Source: Skermania sp. ID1734 (lineage in GTDB: Bacteria > Actinomycetota > Actinomycetes > Mycobacteriales > Mycobacteriaceae). Taken from it: 64,000 nt of DNA. The stretch is taken from the NCBI RefSeq assembly GCF_007489285.1, contig NZ_VLIY01000010.1:124001-188000 (forward strand), given 5' to 3'. The position numbers and the translations under genes are program-made. Shown here in pieces: positions 28,552 through 35,641 of this stretch (position 1 is its first letter; every line of letters begins with the position of its first letter). Below the pieces are notes generated by a model. The model made no database searches. It was not told the origin of the DNA and worked only from the letters and a program-made list of their open reading frames with translations.

Positions 28552-30126
28552 TTATTCGGTTCGTTGCCGCTGAGCGAGCCGCACTTCCTCGATGTCAAGG
28601 GTTGCCTGGATCTGGCGGAGCACCGTGTCATCGATGCGCCGCTCATCGCGCAGTTTGATCGCAATGGCGCGTTTGCGCGACAGCATTGCCAATCGCAACT
28701 TTGCGTACTGCTGGTCGTGCCGGATTGCCGGGTCATCGTCGGGGGCGCTGAGCGTCAGCAGTTGCTCGGTGTACTCGCGCTCGAGTCGCTCGGCGACCTC
28801 CTTTTCGACGCCCAGCTCGGCGGCGACCTTGGGCAGCTCCGCCAACACCGTTTTGGTGGCGAGGGTTTCGGCCAAGCGCCGCTCTTGCTTGAGCGTGTTG
28901 TCGCGCGGTAGTTGCGCCCACCGCACCACCGCTGGCAGCAGCAGGCCCTGCGCCACCACCGTCACTGCGATGACACCGGCCGTGATGAAGATGATGGTGT
29001 CGCGGTCCGGAAAGGGGTCACCGGTGGCGAGCGTCTCCGGGATCGCCAGCGCAGCAGCGAGGGAAACGGCGCCGCGGAAGCCCGCCACCCCGATCACCAC
29101 GCGCGAACGGTTGCTCAGGTGGGCCGCTTCGGGATTCAACCGCCGGTCGATGTGTCCGAGCGCATACGCGGACCCGAACAGGAATGCCATGCGAACCGCC
29201 ACGAGCACCAGCACCACCACACCGACCGCCACGACGGCGCGCGGAATGGAAATGCTGGTGAGATTGCGAACCGCCGACTGCGATTCCAAACCCACGAGTA
29301 CGAACAGACTGGCGTTGAGCAAGAAGGTGGACAGGGACCAGAAATCATCGGTCTGCCGACGAGCGTCGGCACGACCCATGCGGGGGGCTGCCTGACTCAT
29401 GATCAAGCCGGCCACCACCGCGGCCAGCACACCGGACGCACCGATCTCCTCGGCAAGCAGGAAGGCAGCGAACGGCGTCAAGATGATGGCCACGTTGATC
29501 AGGAACGGATCATCGAGGCGACGGCGCACTCGCACCACCAACCACGCCACCAATGCGCCCGAGGCCGACCCGCCGAGATAGGCGACCACGAACAGCCAGC
29601 CGATGTGCGGCAGGCTGAAATGCTCGTTCCCGACCGTGATTCCCACGGCAACGCCGTACACCACGAGGGCGGTGCCGTCGTTGACGAGGCTTTCGGCACG
29701 CAACAGGGTGACGTCTCGGTTCGGCAGCATGCGCGCCAGCGCGGTGACTGCCGTCGCGTCCGTCGGCGCAACCGCGGCACCGAGGACCCAGGCGGGTCCC
29801 CACGGCAGTCCCAGCAAATGGGCGGCGCCCGCCACCGCGGCGGCGGTGACAATGACCAGAACCGTTGATGTAGCCAGGATTCCGCGTAAATCCCGACGAA
29901 TCCCACGCAGCGGCGTGGTGAAGCTTCCCCAGTACAGCAGCGGCGGCAGGAACAAAAGCAGCACCGCCTGCGGCGGAAGGTGCACCGACCGCAGCGGCAC
30001 GATGAACCACAGCAGCACACCGATGGCGAGCAGCAGGATGGGCGGGGCAACCCGGAAGCGGTGGCCGATGAGATTGCCGGCCAACACAGCCAGGCCGAGG
30101 GTCACCACGAGTTCCAGGCCGAGCAC
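28552..30126 (-). CDS. Na+/H+ antiporter (NhaP/CPA1 family)
   Basis: 524 residues. About twelve hydrophobic helices (ELVVTLGLAVLAGNLIGHRF first) contain CPA1 landmarks: LLLFLPPLLYWGSF, AVAPTDATAV (helix 5), LVNDGTALVVYGVA and GFRGAVSLAAALAIP. A C-terminal cytosolic region of about 110 residues is helical and charged. It should exchange Na+ or K+ for H+ in the plasma membrane. The GTG at 30126 is chosen because GGGAGG lies 6 nt before it; an ATG at 30144 would place that site inside the gene. Its end meets the end of fdhD convergently (1 nt apart). Confidence 0.85.
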   Translation of the reverse strand: MLGLELVVTLGLAVLAGNLIGHRFRVAPPILLLAIGVLLWFIVPLRSVHLPPQAVLLLFLPPLLYWGSFTTPLRGIRRDLRGILATSTVLVIVTAAAVAGAAHLLGLPWGPAWVLGAAVAPTDATAVTALARMLPNRDVTLLRAESLVNDGTALVVYGVAVGITVGNEHFSLPHIGWLFVVAYLGGSASGALVAWLVVRVRRRLDDPFLINVAIILTPFAAFLLAEEIGASGVLAAVVAGLIMSQAAPRMGRADARRQTDDFWSLSTFLLNASLFVLVGLESQSAVRNLTSISIPRAVVAVGVVVLVLVAVRMAFLFGSAYALGHIDRRLNPEAAHLSNRSRVVIGVAGFRGAVSLAAALAIPETLATGDPFPDRDTIIFITAGVIAVTVVAQGLLLPAVVRWAQLPRDNTLKQERRLAETLATKTVLAELPKVAAELGVEKEVAERLEREYTEQLLTLSAPDDDPAIRHDQQYAKLRLAMLSRKRAIAIKLRDERRIDDTVLRQIQATLDIEEVRLAQRQRTE

Positions 30127-30177
30127 CGCACACCTCCCATGCATCGGGGTCGGGTGCCATTGTGCCGACTTGCCTCA

Positions 30178-30236
30178 GCTCGCGCGGGACACCAGGGGCT
30201 AGATTCGAGCCCCATTTGGTACCTGGTGTCCCGCGG
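30178..30236. repeat. Dispersed palindromic element, copy 1
   Basis: CGCGGGACACCAGG (30183-30196) is repeated inverted as CCTGGTGTCCCGCG (30222-30235). The 25-nt spacer holds an inner pair GGGGCT/AGCCCC. It shares the left end GCTCGCGCGGGACA and right end ACCTGG.GTCCCGCG with the element at 59751-59810, so both belong to one repeat family. It lies between the divergent antiporter and glyoxalase-fold genes. Confidence 0.7.
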
Positions 30237-30276
30237 CAGACTCGATGCATCGCGTCGGAACTTGTACTCTCCAGCC

Positions 30277-30648
30277 ATGCCCCGTCACCTGCGAACTGTT
30301 CCCATCCTGCGCAGCTTCGACGAGGCGAAAGCACGCGAGTTCTACCTCGACTGGCTGGGATTCACCGTGGACTGGTCACACCGATTCGAACCAGATACGC
30401 CCCTTTACATGCAGGTGAGCCGCGACGGCATCGTTTTTCACATTTCCGAACATCACGGTGACGGGTCGCCCGGCGCCCATGTGCGAGTCGAAATCGAGGG
30501 CGTCCGCGAACTCCACGCCGAACTGATCGCTAAGCGCTACAAGAACAACCGGCCGGGACTCGAACATCCGGAGTGGGGTGGAATCGAATTCACGGTCATC
30601 GATCCAGTAAACAATCGGATCACGTTTGCCGAAGCGGATCCGACGTAG
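30277..30648 (+). CDS. Glyoxalase/bleomycin-resistance-fold protein
   Basis: 123 residues with one vicinal-oxygen-chelate module pair: RTVPILRSFDEAKAREFYLD, WLGFTVDWSHRF, YMQVSRDGIVFHISEHHGDG, HVRVEIEGVRELHAEL and EFTVIDPVNNRITFAE. It resembles the BRP-like group (DinB-less glyoxalase superfamily proteins) that bind small ligands or confer bleomycin-type resistance. The actual ligand is unknown. The ATG at 30277 has no strong ribosome binding site, so it could be leaderless. It ends 3 nt before the end of the convergent RsbP-like gene. Confidence 0.75.
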   Translation: MPRHLRTVPILRSFDEAKAREFYLDWLGFTVDWSHRFEPDTPLYMQVSRDGIVFHISEHHGDGSPGAHVRVEIEGVRELHAELIAKRYKNNRPGLEHPEWGGIEFTVIDPVNNRITFAEADPT

Positions 30649-30651
30649 CGG

Positions 30652-31830
30652 CTACAACGCCGGAACACTCACTGCGAGTACGGCCACGTCGTCTTGCAGC
30701 CCGTCGCCGAAGCTTTCCAGCAGCTTTTTGATGTCGGCGACTATCGATGGCGCGGTGGACGGCGAATGAGCGGCAGCGAATTCGCGTAGCGCGCCGTCGT
30801 CATCGAAGCGACCGCGACCGATCCGTGCTTCGGTGATCCCGTCGCTATAGAGGACAAGGGTGTCGCCGGGGCGCACACGTATCGACGCAGCGACAAAGTG
30901 CGGCTCCGGCAGGATGCCGACGAGTTGACCGTGCGGCGTCTCGATGAATTCGACGCTGCCGTCCGAGCGCAGCATCAGCGCCGGCGGGTGCCCGCCGCTC
31001 GCAAGGTCAACAAGAAAGCCATCGCCATCGCGCGCCAATACGCCGAAGATGACCGTGCAAAATCGCGGATCAGCTGATGAATACTCCTGTTTCAACACCT
31101 CGTTCAGTGTCCCCAGCACCGAAATCGGATCGGCGTCATAAACGGCAGCGGCACGCAGGGTGTATCGGGTCAACGACGTAAAAGTCGCCGCGACGGCGCC
31201 CTTACCCGACACGTCGCCGAGGAAGAATCCCCAGCGGCCGGCACCGAGCGGAAATAGATCATAGAAATCGCCGCCCACCTCCGCGGCAGAGGCGAAATGG
31301 TAGTACGCGTCGACCTCGGCGCCGGGCACTTGGGTCAGCGAGGGCGGAATGAGGCTGCGCTGCAATGTCGCTGCGAGCAGTTGGACCGATGCCCGCTCGC
31401 GGTCGGCTGCGCGTTTGGCACGCAACAATTCCTGTTCGTATGCGCGCCGGTCACGGGCGTCGGAAATCGTGGCCCGAATAAGCAAAGGCCGCCCGGTCGC
31501 ATCGGTTTTCACCCGCGCACTGACCAGCACCGGCAGCGCGGTGCCGTCGGCGACGACCATCTCGAGGGCCACCGCCCGCACCTCGCCCTGCATTTGCAGC
31601 AAGGGCGCGAAGTGTGTTTCGAAATAGATTCTTCCGCCGACCGTGAGCAGGTCGGAGAAACGCCGCCGGCCCACCACCTCCGACCGGTCATAACCGAGCC
31701 AGCCGAGCAGCGTCGCATTGATTTTCGCGATAGTGCCGTCCATGCGCGTCGACAGGTAACCGCAGGGCGCGTTCTCGTACAAATCCTCCGCGCTGTCTTC
31801 GAGCAGCGGAACTACATCTTGCTCGGTCAC
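30652..31830 (-). CDS. rsbP: RsbP-like PAS-PP2C serine phosphatase
   Basis: 392 residues. A PAS domain (about 8-130: EDLYENAPCGYLSTRMDGTI, INATLLGWLGY, GRIYFETHFAPLL, VVADGTALPVLVSARV) is followed by a short coiled linker (YEQELLRAKRAADRERASVQ). A SpoIIE/PP2C-type phosphatase follows, with metal motifs AAEVGGDFYDLF, FFLGDVSGKGAVAA, LASGGHPPALML, LYSDGITEAR and GDGLQDDVAVL. This matches RsbP, which dephosphorylates an anti-anti-sigma factor under energy stress. The GTG at 31830 overlaps the rsbQ stop (GTGA), fixing the start and coupling the two. No anti-sigma or sigma gene lies nearby, so its target is elsewhere. Confidence 0.85.
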   Translation of the reverse strand: MTEQDVVPLLEDSAEDLYENAPCGYLSTRMDGTIAKINATLLGWLGYDRSEVVGRRRFSDLLTVGGRIYFETHFAPLLQMQGEVRAVALEMVVADGTALPVLVSARVKTDATGRPLLIRATISDARDRRAYEQELLRAKRAADRERASVQLLAATLQRSLIPPSLTQVPGAEVDAYYHFASAAEVGGDFYDLFPLGAGRWGFFLGDVSGKGAVAATFTSLTRYTLRAAAVYDADPISVLGTLNEVLKQEYSSADPRFCTVIFGVLARDGDGFLVDLASGGHPPALMLRSDGSVEFIETPHGQLVGILPEPHFVAASIRVRPGDTLVLYSDGITEARIGRGRFDDDGALREFAAAHSPSTAPSIVADIKKLLESFGDGLQDDVAVLAVSVPAL

Positions 31831-32630
31831 GGCGATGCTGATGCGAACGTCGCGATAGCGCGAGCGGTCGCCTCCGGTGCGCTGAGCTGAGGGCAATGCC
31901 CGACAGCGTCGAGGGTAACGAGCTGACAATCAGGAATTTCGCGTTTGACGAATTCGCCGACCGACCGAGGCGCAATGGCGTCTCGAGCGCATTCGATTGC
32001 CAACGCGGGAATGCTCACCCGGGCGAGGTCGGCGCGGTTGTCGGAAAGAAACGTGGTGCGCGCGAAGACACTCGCCTTCGCCGGATCTGTTCGGCAGAAG
32101 CTGTTGGTGAGTTCTGCACCAAGTTCCGGCCGATCCGGGTTGTCCATGATCACCGGCGCCATGGTCGCCGACCAGCCGAGGTAATTGCTTTCCAGCGCGG
32201 TCAAGAGGCCATCGATATCGGCTTCGGTAAAGCCGCCGATGTAATCGCCGTCGTTGATATACCGCGGCGACGGCGTCACGAGAATTAGCTTTTCGAAGCG
32301 ATCGGGCTCGGCGACGACGGCAAGAACCCCGATCATCGCGGACACCGAATGCCCTACAAAAATCACATTCCGCAGGTCCAGCTCAGCAATGATGGCCAAA
32401 ACGTCGTCGGCATATCCCTGCAAACTGGTGTATCGCTCGGCATCCCACGCCGCTGGGTCGGATCCACCACTACCGACGTGATCGAACAGGACAACGCGGA
32501 ACTCCTCGTGCAGCCGGTCGGTGATCAGCCGCCACATGTTCTGGTCGCAACCGAATCCGTGCGCAAGCATGATTACCGGACCGTTGGCATTTCCAGTGAT
32601 GGTCAGGTTATGCCTGGCGCGTACGTCCAC
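31827..32630 (-). CDS. rsbQ: RsbQ-like alpha/beta hydrolase (energy-stress partner)
   Basis: 267 residues, strongly like Bacillus RsbQ: HGFGCDQNMWR, VLFDHVGSGGSD, YTSLQGYADDVLAI, FVGHSVSAMIGVLA, TPSPRYINDGDYIGGF, NSFCRTDPA and GHCPQLSAPE. The catalytic triad would be Ser95, Asp217 and His245, against Ser96, Asp219 and His247 of RsbQ. RsbQ is needed for RsbP activity and is thought to supply or process a small hydrophobic signal for the PAS domain. The GTG start opens the conserved N-terminus. It is co-translated with the RsbP-like gene. Confidence 0.88.
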   Translation of the reverse strand: MDVRARHNLTITGNANGPVIMLAHGFGCDQNMWRLITDRLHEEFRVVLFDHVGSGGSDPAAWDAERYTSLQGYADDVLAIIAELDLRNVIFVGHSVSAMIGVLAVVAEPDRFEKLILVTPSPRYINDGDYIGGFTEADIDGLLTALESNYLGWSATMAPVIMDNPDRPELGAELTNSFCRTDPAKASVFARTTFLSDNRADLARVSIPALAIECARDAIAPRSVGEFVKREIPDCQLVTLDAVGHCPQLSAPEATARAIATFASASP

Positions 32631-32781
32631 TCGTCGATTCCCCTCACTGCTGCCCCACCGCCGAAGTCCTGGCGAATCTGTACCCAGAGATCGCCGCTGC
32701 CATTCCTTCGCAGGACATTACTTCGGTGCGCGGACAGGTATCGTGCGACTGCTCAGCTGCCACGCGGTAAGGGAGGACGTC

Positions 32782-33975
32782 ATGGCTACCCTCACCGTGC
32801 CGCCGCAACCGGCACCAGAAATCGAGGCACCGGGGAGCGCTGAGCAACGCATCACCCGACTTTTCGCGTTGTTCGTCGCCAGCGGTTACGGGTTCTATCT
32901 GGTTGTGCTGGCGCCGCAGATCGTCGGACAGATTCGCTACGTCGGCTGGTTTGCGAGTGCCGTTTCCGTCGCACTCGCTTTCTTGCCACCGGTAGCGCTG
33001 GGAACAATCGGATTCCGCCGCAAGCTCGAGCGATTAGGCATCGCCGTGTCGACATGCGTTTTTGGATATGTCGCCGCGTTGGCGGTCTGGAGTCTGTGCT
33101 GGAACGGTGTCGGGGTTGCCGACAATAGCGTCTGGCTCACCGAGATCCCCGGCCTGGCCGGCCTCGCCGCCGCGATCGCCTGGCGTCCGCGATGGGCCGT
33201 CATCGCGCTCGTCGGCACCACCGCATTCTCGGTGCTGGTCAATCATGCCGAACGCACAGCCGAGCACAATGCCGATCCCGTCGTCGACATGTTGTTTTCG
33301 ACCAGCTACTCGCTGCTTTTCGTCAGCGCCGCTCTGATGGCGGTTCGGACGGGGAGACTGCTCGACGAGACTCGGGCGGCCGCCCATTCCGTCGCCGCCT
33401 CCGCTGCGAGCGCCCAAGCGAGAAGCGTTCAACGCCAACGGTTCAATGCATTGCTGCACGACTGGGTGATGTCCACTCTGTTAGCGGCGAGCCGGCAAGG
33501 CAACACCGCGGAGGTCCGCCGCCAAGCCGTGGACACCCTGAGAAAGTTCCACGAGGACTCCGACAGCGAGACCTATGACGCCGCAGACCTGTTTGCGCAC
33601 CTGCGAGTGGCGACGAACGCTATCGACGACGTCACGCCCGTCGAGATCCTCAGCGAGCCAATCACACAGGCAACTTTTCCCGGCGAGGCCGTCCGAACCG
33701 TCGGCGCGGCGATGTCGGAAGCGCTCCGCAACAGTATCCGCCACGCCGGCCCCGGTGCGGATCGCCACATCAGCATCGCTGTCACCGAGATCAGCTTCAC
33801 TGTCGTCGTCGCCGACTCCGGGATCGGGTTCGATCCACGGAGAATTCCGCCCGACCGGTTGGGGGTCGCCGCAAGCATCATCGGCCGAATGAGGGCGTTG
33901 CCGGGCGGCGACGCCGAAGTCCGATCGCAACCGGGCGACGGTACAAAGGTGGTGCTCGCATGGACCGCGCCGTGA
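32782..33975 (+). CDS. Membrane sensor histidine kinase-like protein
   Basis: 397 residues. About six membrane helices (residues 27-190) precede a linker and a short dimerisation segment RQRFNALLHDWVMSTLLAAS with His226. The C-terminal GHKL ATPase-like domain has the N box MSEALRNSIRHAG, G1 box ADSGIGFDPRRI and a late G-rich segment PGDGTKVVLAW. This is the layout of NarX/DesK-like kinases, although the segment around the histidine is shortened. The start is the ATG at 32782 with GGGAGG before it. It overlaps the next gene by 16 nt. No response regulator follows. Confidence 0.75.
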   Translation: MATLTVPPQPAPEIEAPGSAEQRITRLFALFVASGYGFYLVVLAPQIVGQIRYVGWFASAVSVALAFLPPVALGTIGFRRKLERLGIAVSTCVFGYVAALAVWSLCWNGVGVADNSVWLTEIPGLAGLAAAIAWRPRWAVIALVGTTAFSVLVNHAERTAEHNADPVVDMLFSTSYSLLFVSAALMAVRTGRLLDETRAAAHSVAASAASAQARSVQRQRFNALLHDWVMSTLLAASRQGNTAEVRRQAVDTLRKFHEDSDSETYDAADLFAHLRVATNAIDDVTPVEILSEPITQATFPGEAVRTVGAAMSEALRNSIRHAGPGADRHISIAVTEISFTVVVADSGIGFDPRRIPPDRLGVAASIIGRMRALPGGDAEVRSQPGDGTKVVLAWTAP

Positions 33976-35012
33976 CGACCAAAACCCTGCAGGTCGAAGA
34001 TGCCCGGACGCTGCTGGGCATGCATACGCGCACCGCATGGACGGTCGCGGGGTTCTTCCTGATCGCACAGATTGCGCTCGTCACCTCGTCGTGGGACGAC
34101 GCGCGTACTAAATGGCCGATCATGGTCGCGTTGCTGGTCAGCGCCGTCGGCGGTGCAACATTACTGTGGATGCCCGGCGATCCGCTCGGTTACCGACCGA
34201 CCCTGGCCGTCGTTGTGTGCGGGCCGATCGCCTCAGCGCTGGTGTTGAGTGTGATTCCAGCGCCGGCAACCTCTGCAGCCCAAACCTGGCCGTACGCAGC
34301 GGGCACGGCCTGCGCCGTGTACCTCTGCGTTCGGGGACGCACACTCGCCGGCTGGGCGGAGATTCTGGTGATGATCGCCGTTGCCGGCGTGTGGGGCGCG
34401 CTCACCGACCAGGGCTTCCTTGCCGCCGCAATGCCGCAAGCGGTCAGTGTCGCGCCGATGCTGATGGCGACGTTCTTCGCCTACGTCATTCGCCCGGCCG
34501 CCCGGCAGATCGTCGAACTCCGCGCCGAATCGACGCGTCGCGTCGCCGCCGAATCGGCCACTCAGGCGATGCTCGCCGAACGCGGCCGGCAGATGCGCCA
34601 GGTAGACGCGATGGTTCGCCCGGTGCTGCGTCGCATCATCGATCCGCGCCCGCTGGAGCAGGACGAACGGATCGAATGCGCGTTGTTGGAAGCCGAGTTG
34701 CGCGACAGTCTGCGCGCGCCCGCTCTCGCGGATCCGACGGTCACCCGGGCAGCACGCGCGGCCAGGGAACGAGGCGTCGACGTCGTGCTCATCGATGATT
34801 ACCGGGGTGACGAAGTACCGGCTCGTGAACAGCTGTTGACGCTGGTTACCCGGGAACTGACGAGGGCCGATGCGGGCACCATCGCGGTCCGCATACTGCC
34901 GCAGAAGCGTGGACTACTGGCCACCATCCTGATAAATCACCCGATCGATGGCACGCGGCGGATCGAACTCGACAGCAACGGCGAAGTGTCGCTCGCCGAT
35001 CTCAACAGGTGA
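33960..35012 (+). CDS. Membrane protein paired with the sensor kinase (degenerate kinase-like)
   Basis: 350 residues. About five membrane helices (AGFFLIAQIALVTSS, IMVALLVSAVGGATLLW, ASALVLSVIPA, GWAEILVMIAVAGVWGAL, VSVAPMLMATFFAYVI) are followed by a coiled-coil-like helix (VELRAESTRRVAAESATQAM) and a cytosolic domain. That domain ends with strand-helix elements like a reduced GHKL fold (LLTLVTRELTRADAGTIAVR) but lacks ATP-binding boxes and a clear phosphoacceptor. It may be a partner subunit of the kinase before it. The ATG at 33960 overlaps the kinase gene; GTG at 33972, forming GTGA with the kinase stop, is an equally good start. Confidence 0.6.
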   Translation: MDRAVTTKTLQVEDARTLLGMHTRTAWTVAGFFLIAQIALVTSSWDDARTKWPIMVALLVSAVGGATLLWMPGDPLGYRPTLAVVVCGPIASALVLSVIPAPATSAAQTWPYAAGTACAVYLCVRGRTLAGWAEILVMIAVAGVWGALTDQGFLAAAMPQAVSVAPMLMATFFAYVIRPAARQIVELRAESTRRVAAESATQAMLAERGRQMRQVDAMVRPVLRRIIDPRPLEQDERIECALLEAELRDSLRAPALADPTVTRAARAARERGVDVVLIDDYRGDEVPAREQLLTLVTRELTRADAGTIAVRILPQKRGLLATILINHPIDGTRRIELDSNGEVSLADLNR

Positions 35013-35014
35013 AC

Positions 35015-35061
35015 TAGTCGATTTCCACGCAAATATCGCCGAAAGGCGTCGAAATCGACTA
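35015..35061. repeat. Intergenic palindromic element (11-bp stem)
   Basis: TAGTCGATTTC at 35015-35025 and its exact complement GAAATCGACTA at 35051-35061 enclose a 25-nt spacer, starting 3 nt after the stop of the kinase-partner gene. It may end that transcript as a stem-loop, although no T-run follows. In geometry it resembles the elements at 17986 and 30178, but its sequence differs. Confidence 0.5.
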
Positions 35062-35088
35062 TCTCAACGTGAAAGACACACTGGACCC

Positions 35089-35583
35089 ATGCGCCTGCTC
35101 CTCCTCACCGACACGCACATTCCCGCTCGCGCCCGCGACCTGCCGCCACGGGTCTGGAAGGAAGTCGCCGTCGCGGATGTCGTGATCCATGCCGGCGACT
35201 GGATCGACATCGGCTTCCTCGATGCGCTCGAGTCGGCGGCGAAACGGTTGATCGGCTGCTGGGGCAACAACGACGGCCCACCATTGCGCGCTCGGCTTCC
35301 CGAGCGTGCCGACGCGACGCTCGACGGACTTCTCTTCACGGTCGTGCACGAGACGGGCGCCGCAAAGGGGCGTGAGGCGCGCATGTCGCGGCTGTATCCC
35401 GACACCGACGTGCTCGTCTTCGGGCACAGCCACATCCCGTGGGACACCACGACAGAAACCGGGCTGCGACTACTGAATCCGGGCTCACCGACCGACCGGC
35501 GCAGACAACCCTTCTGCACGTACATGACCGCGAGCGTCGAGGCCGGCGCGCTCATCGACGTCACGCTGCACCGCTTGGACTGA
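35089..35583 (+). CDS. YfcE-type metallophosphoesterase
   Basis: 164 residues with the calcineurin-like motifs LLLLTDTHIP (Asp8, His10), VVIHAGDWID, GCWGNNDGP, VVHETG and VFGHSHIPW. This is the compact YfcE/MJ0936 family of manganese phosphodiesterases, cytoplasmic and of broad substrate range in vitro. The ATG at 35089 starts the MRLLLLTDTH strand; longer in-frame readings run through the preceding palindrome and are not credible. It is a stand-alone gene between the kinase pair and the acyltransferase. Confidence 0.85.
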   Translation: MRLLLLTDTHIPARARDLPPRVWKEVAVADVVIHAGDWIDIGFLDALESAAKRLIGCWGNNDGPPLRARLPERADATLDGLLFTVVHETGAAKGREARMSRLYPDTDVLVFGHSHIPWDTTTETGLRLLNPGSPTDRRRQPFCTYMTASVEAGALIDVTLHRLD

Positions 35584-35641
35584 CTCGATCTGCGCGCCGC
35601 GCGGCAACCCGACGCGCTCGTGTGACAGGATCGCCAACCGT

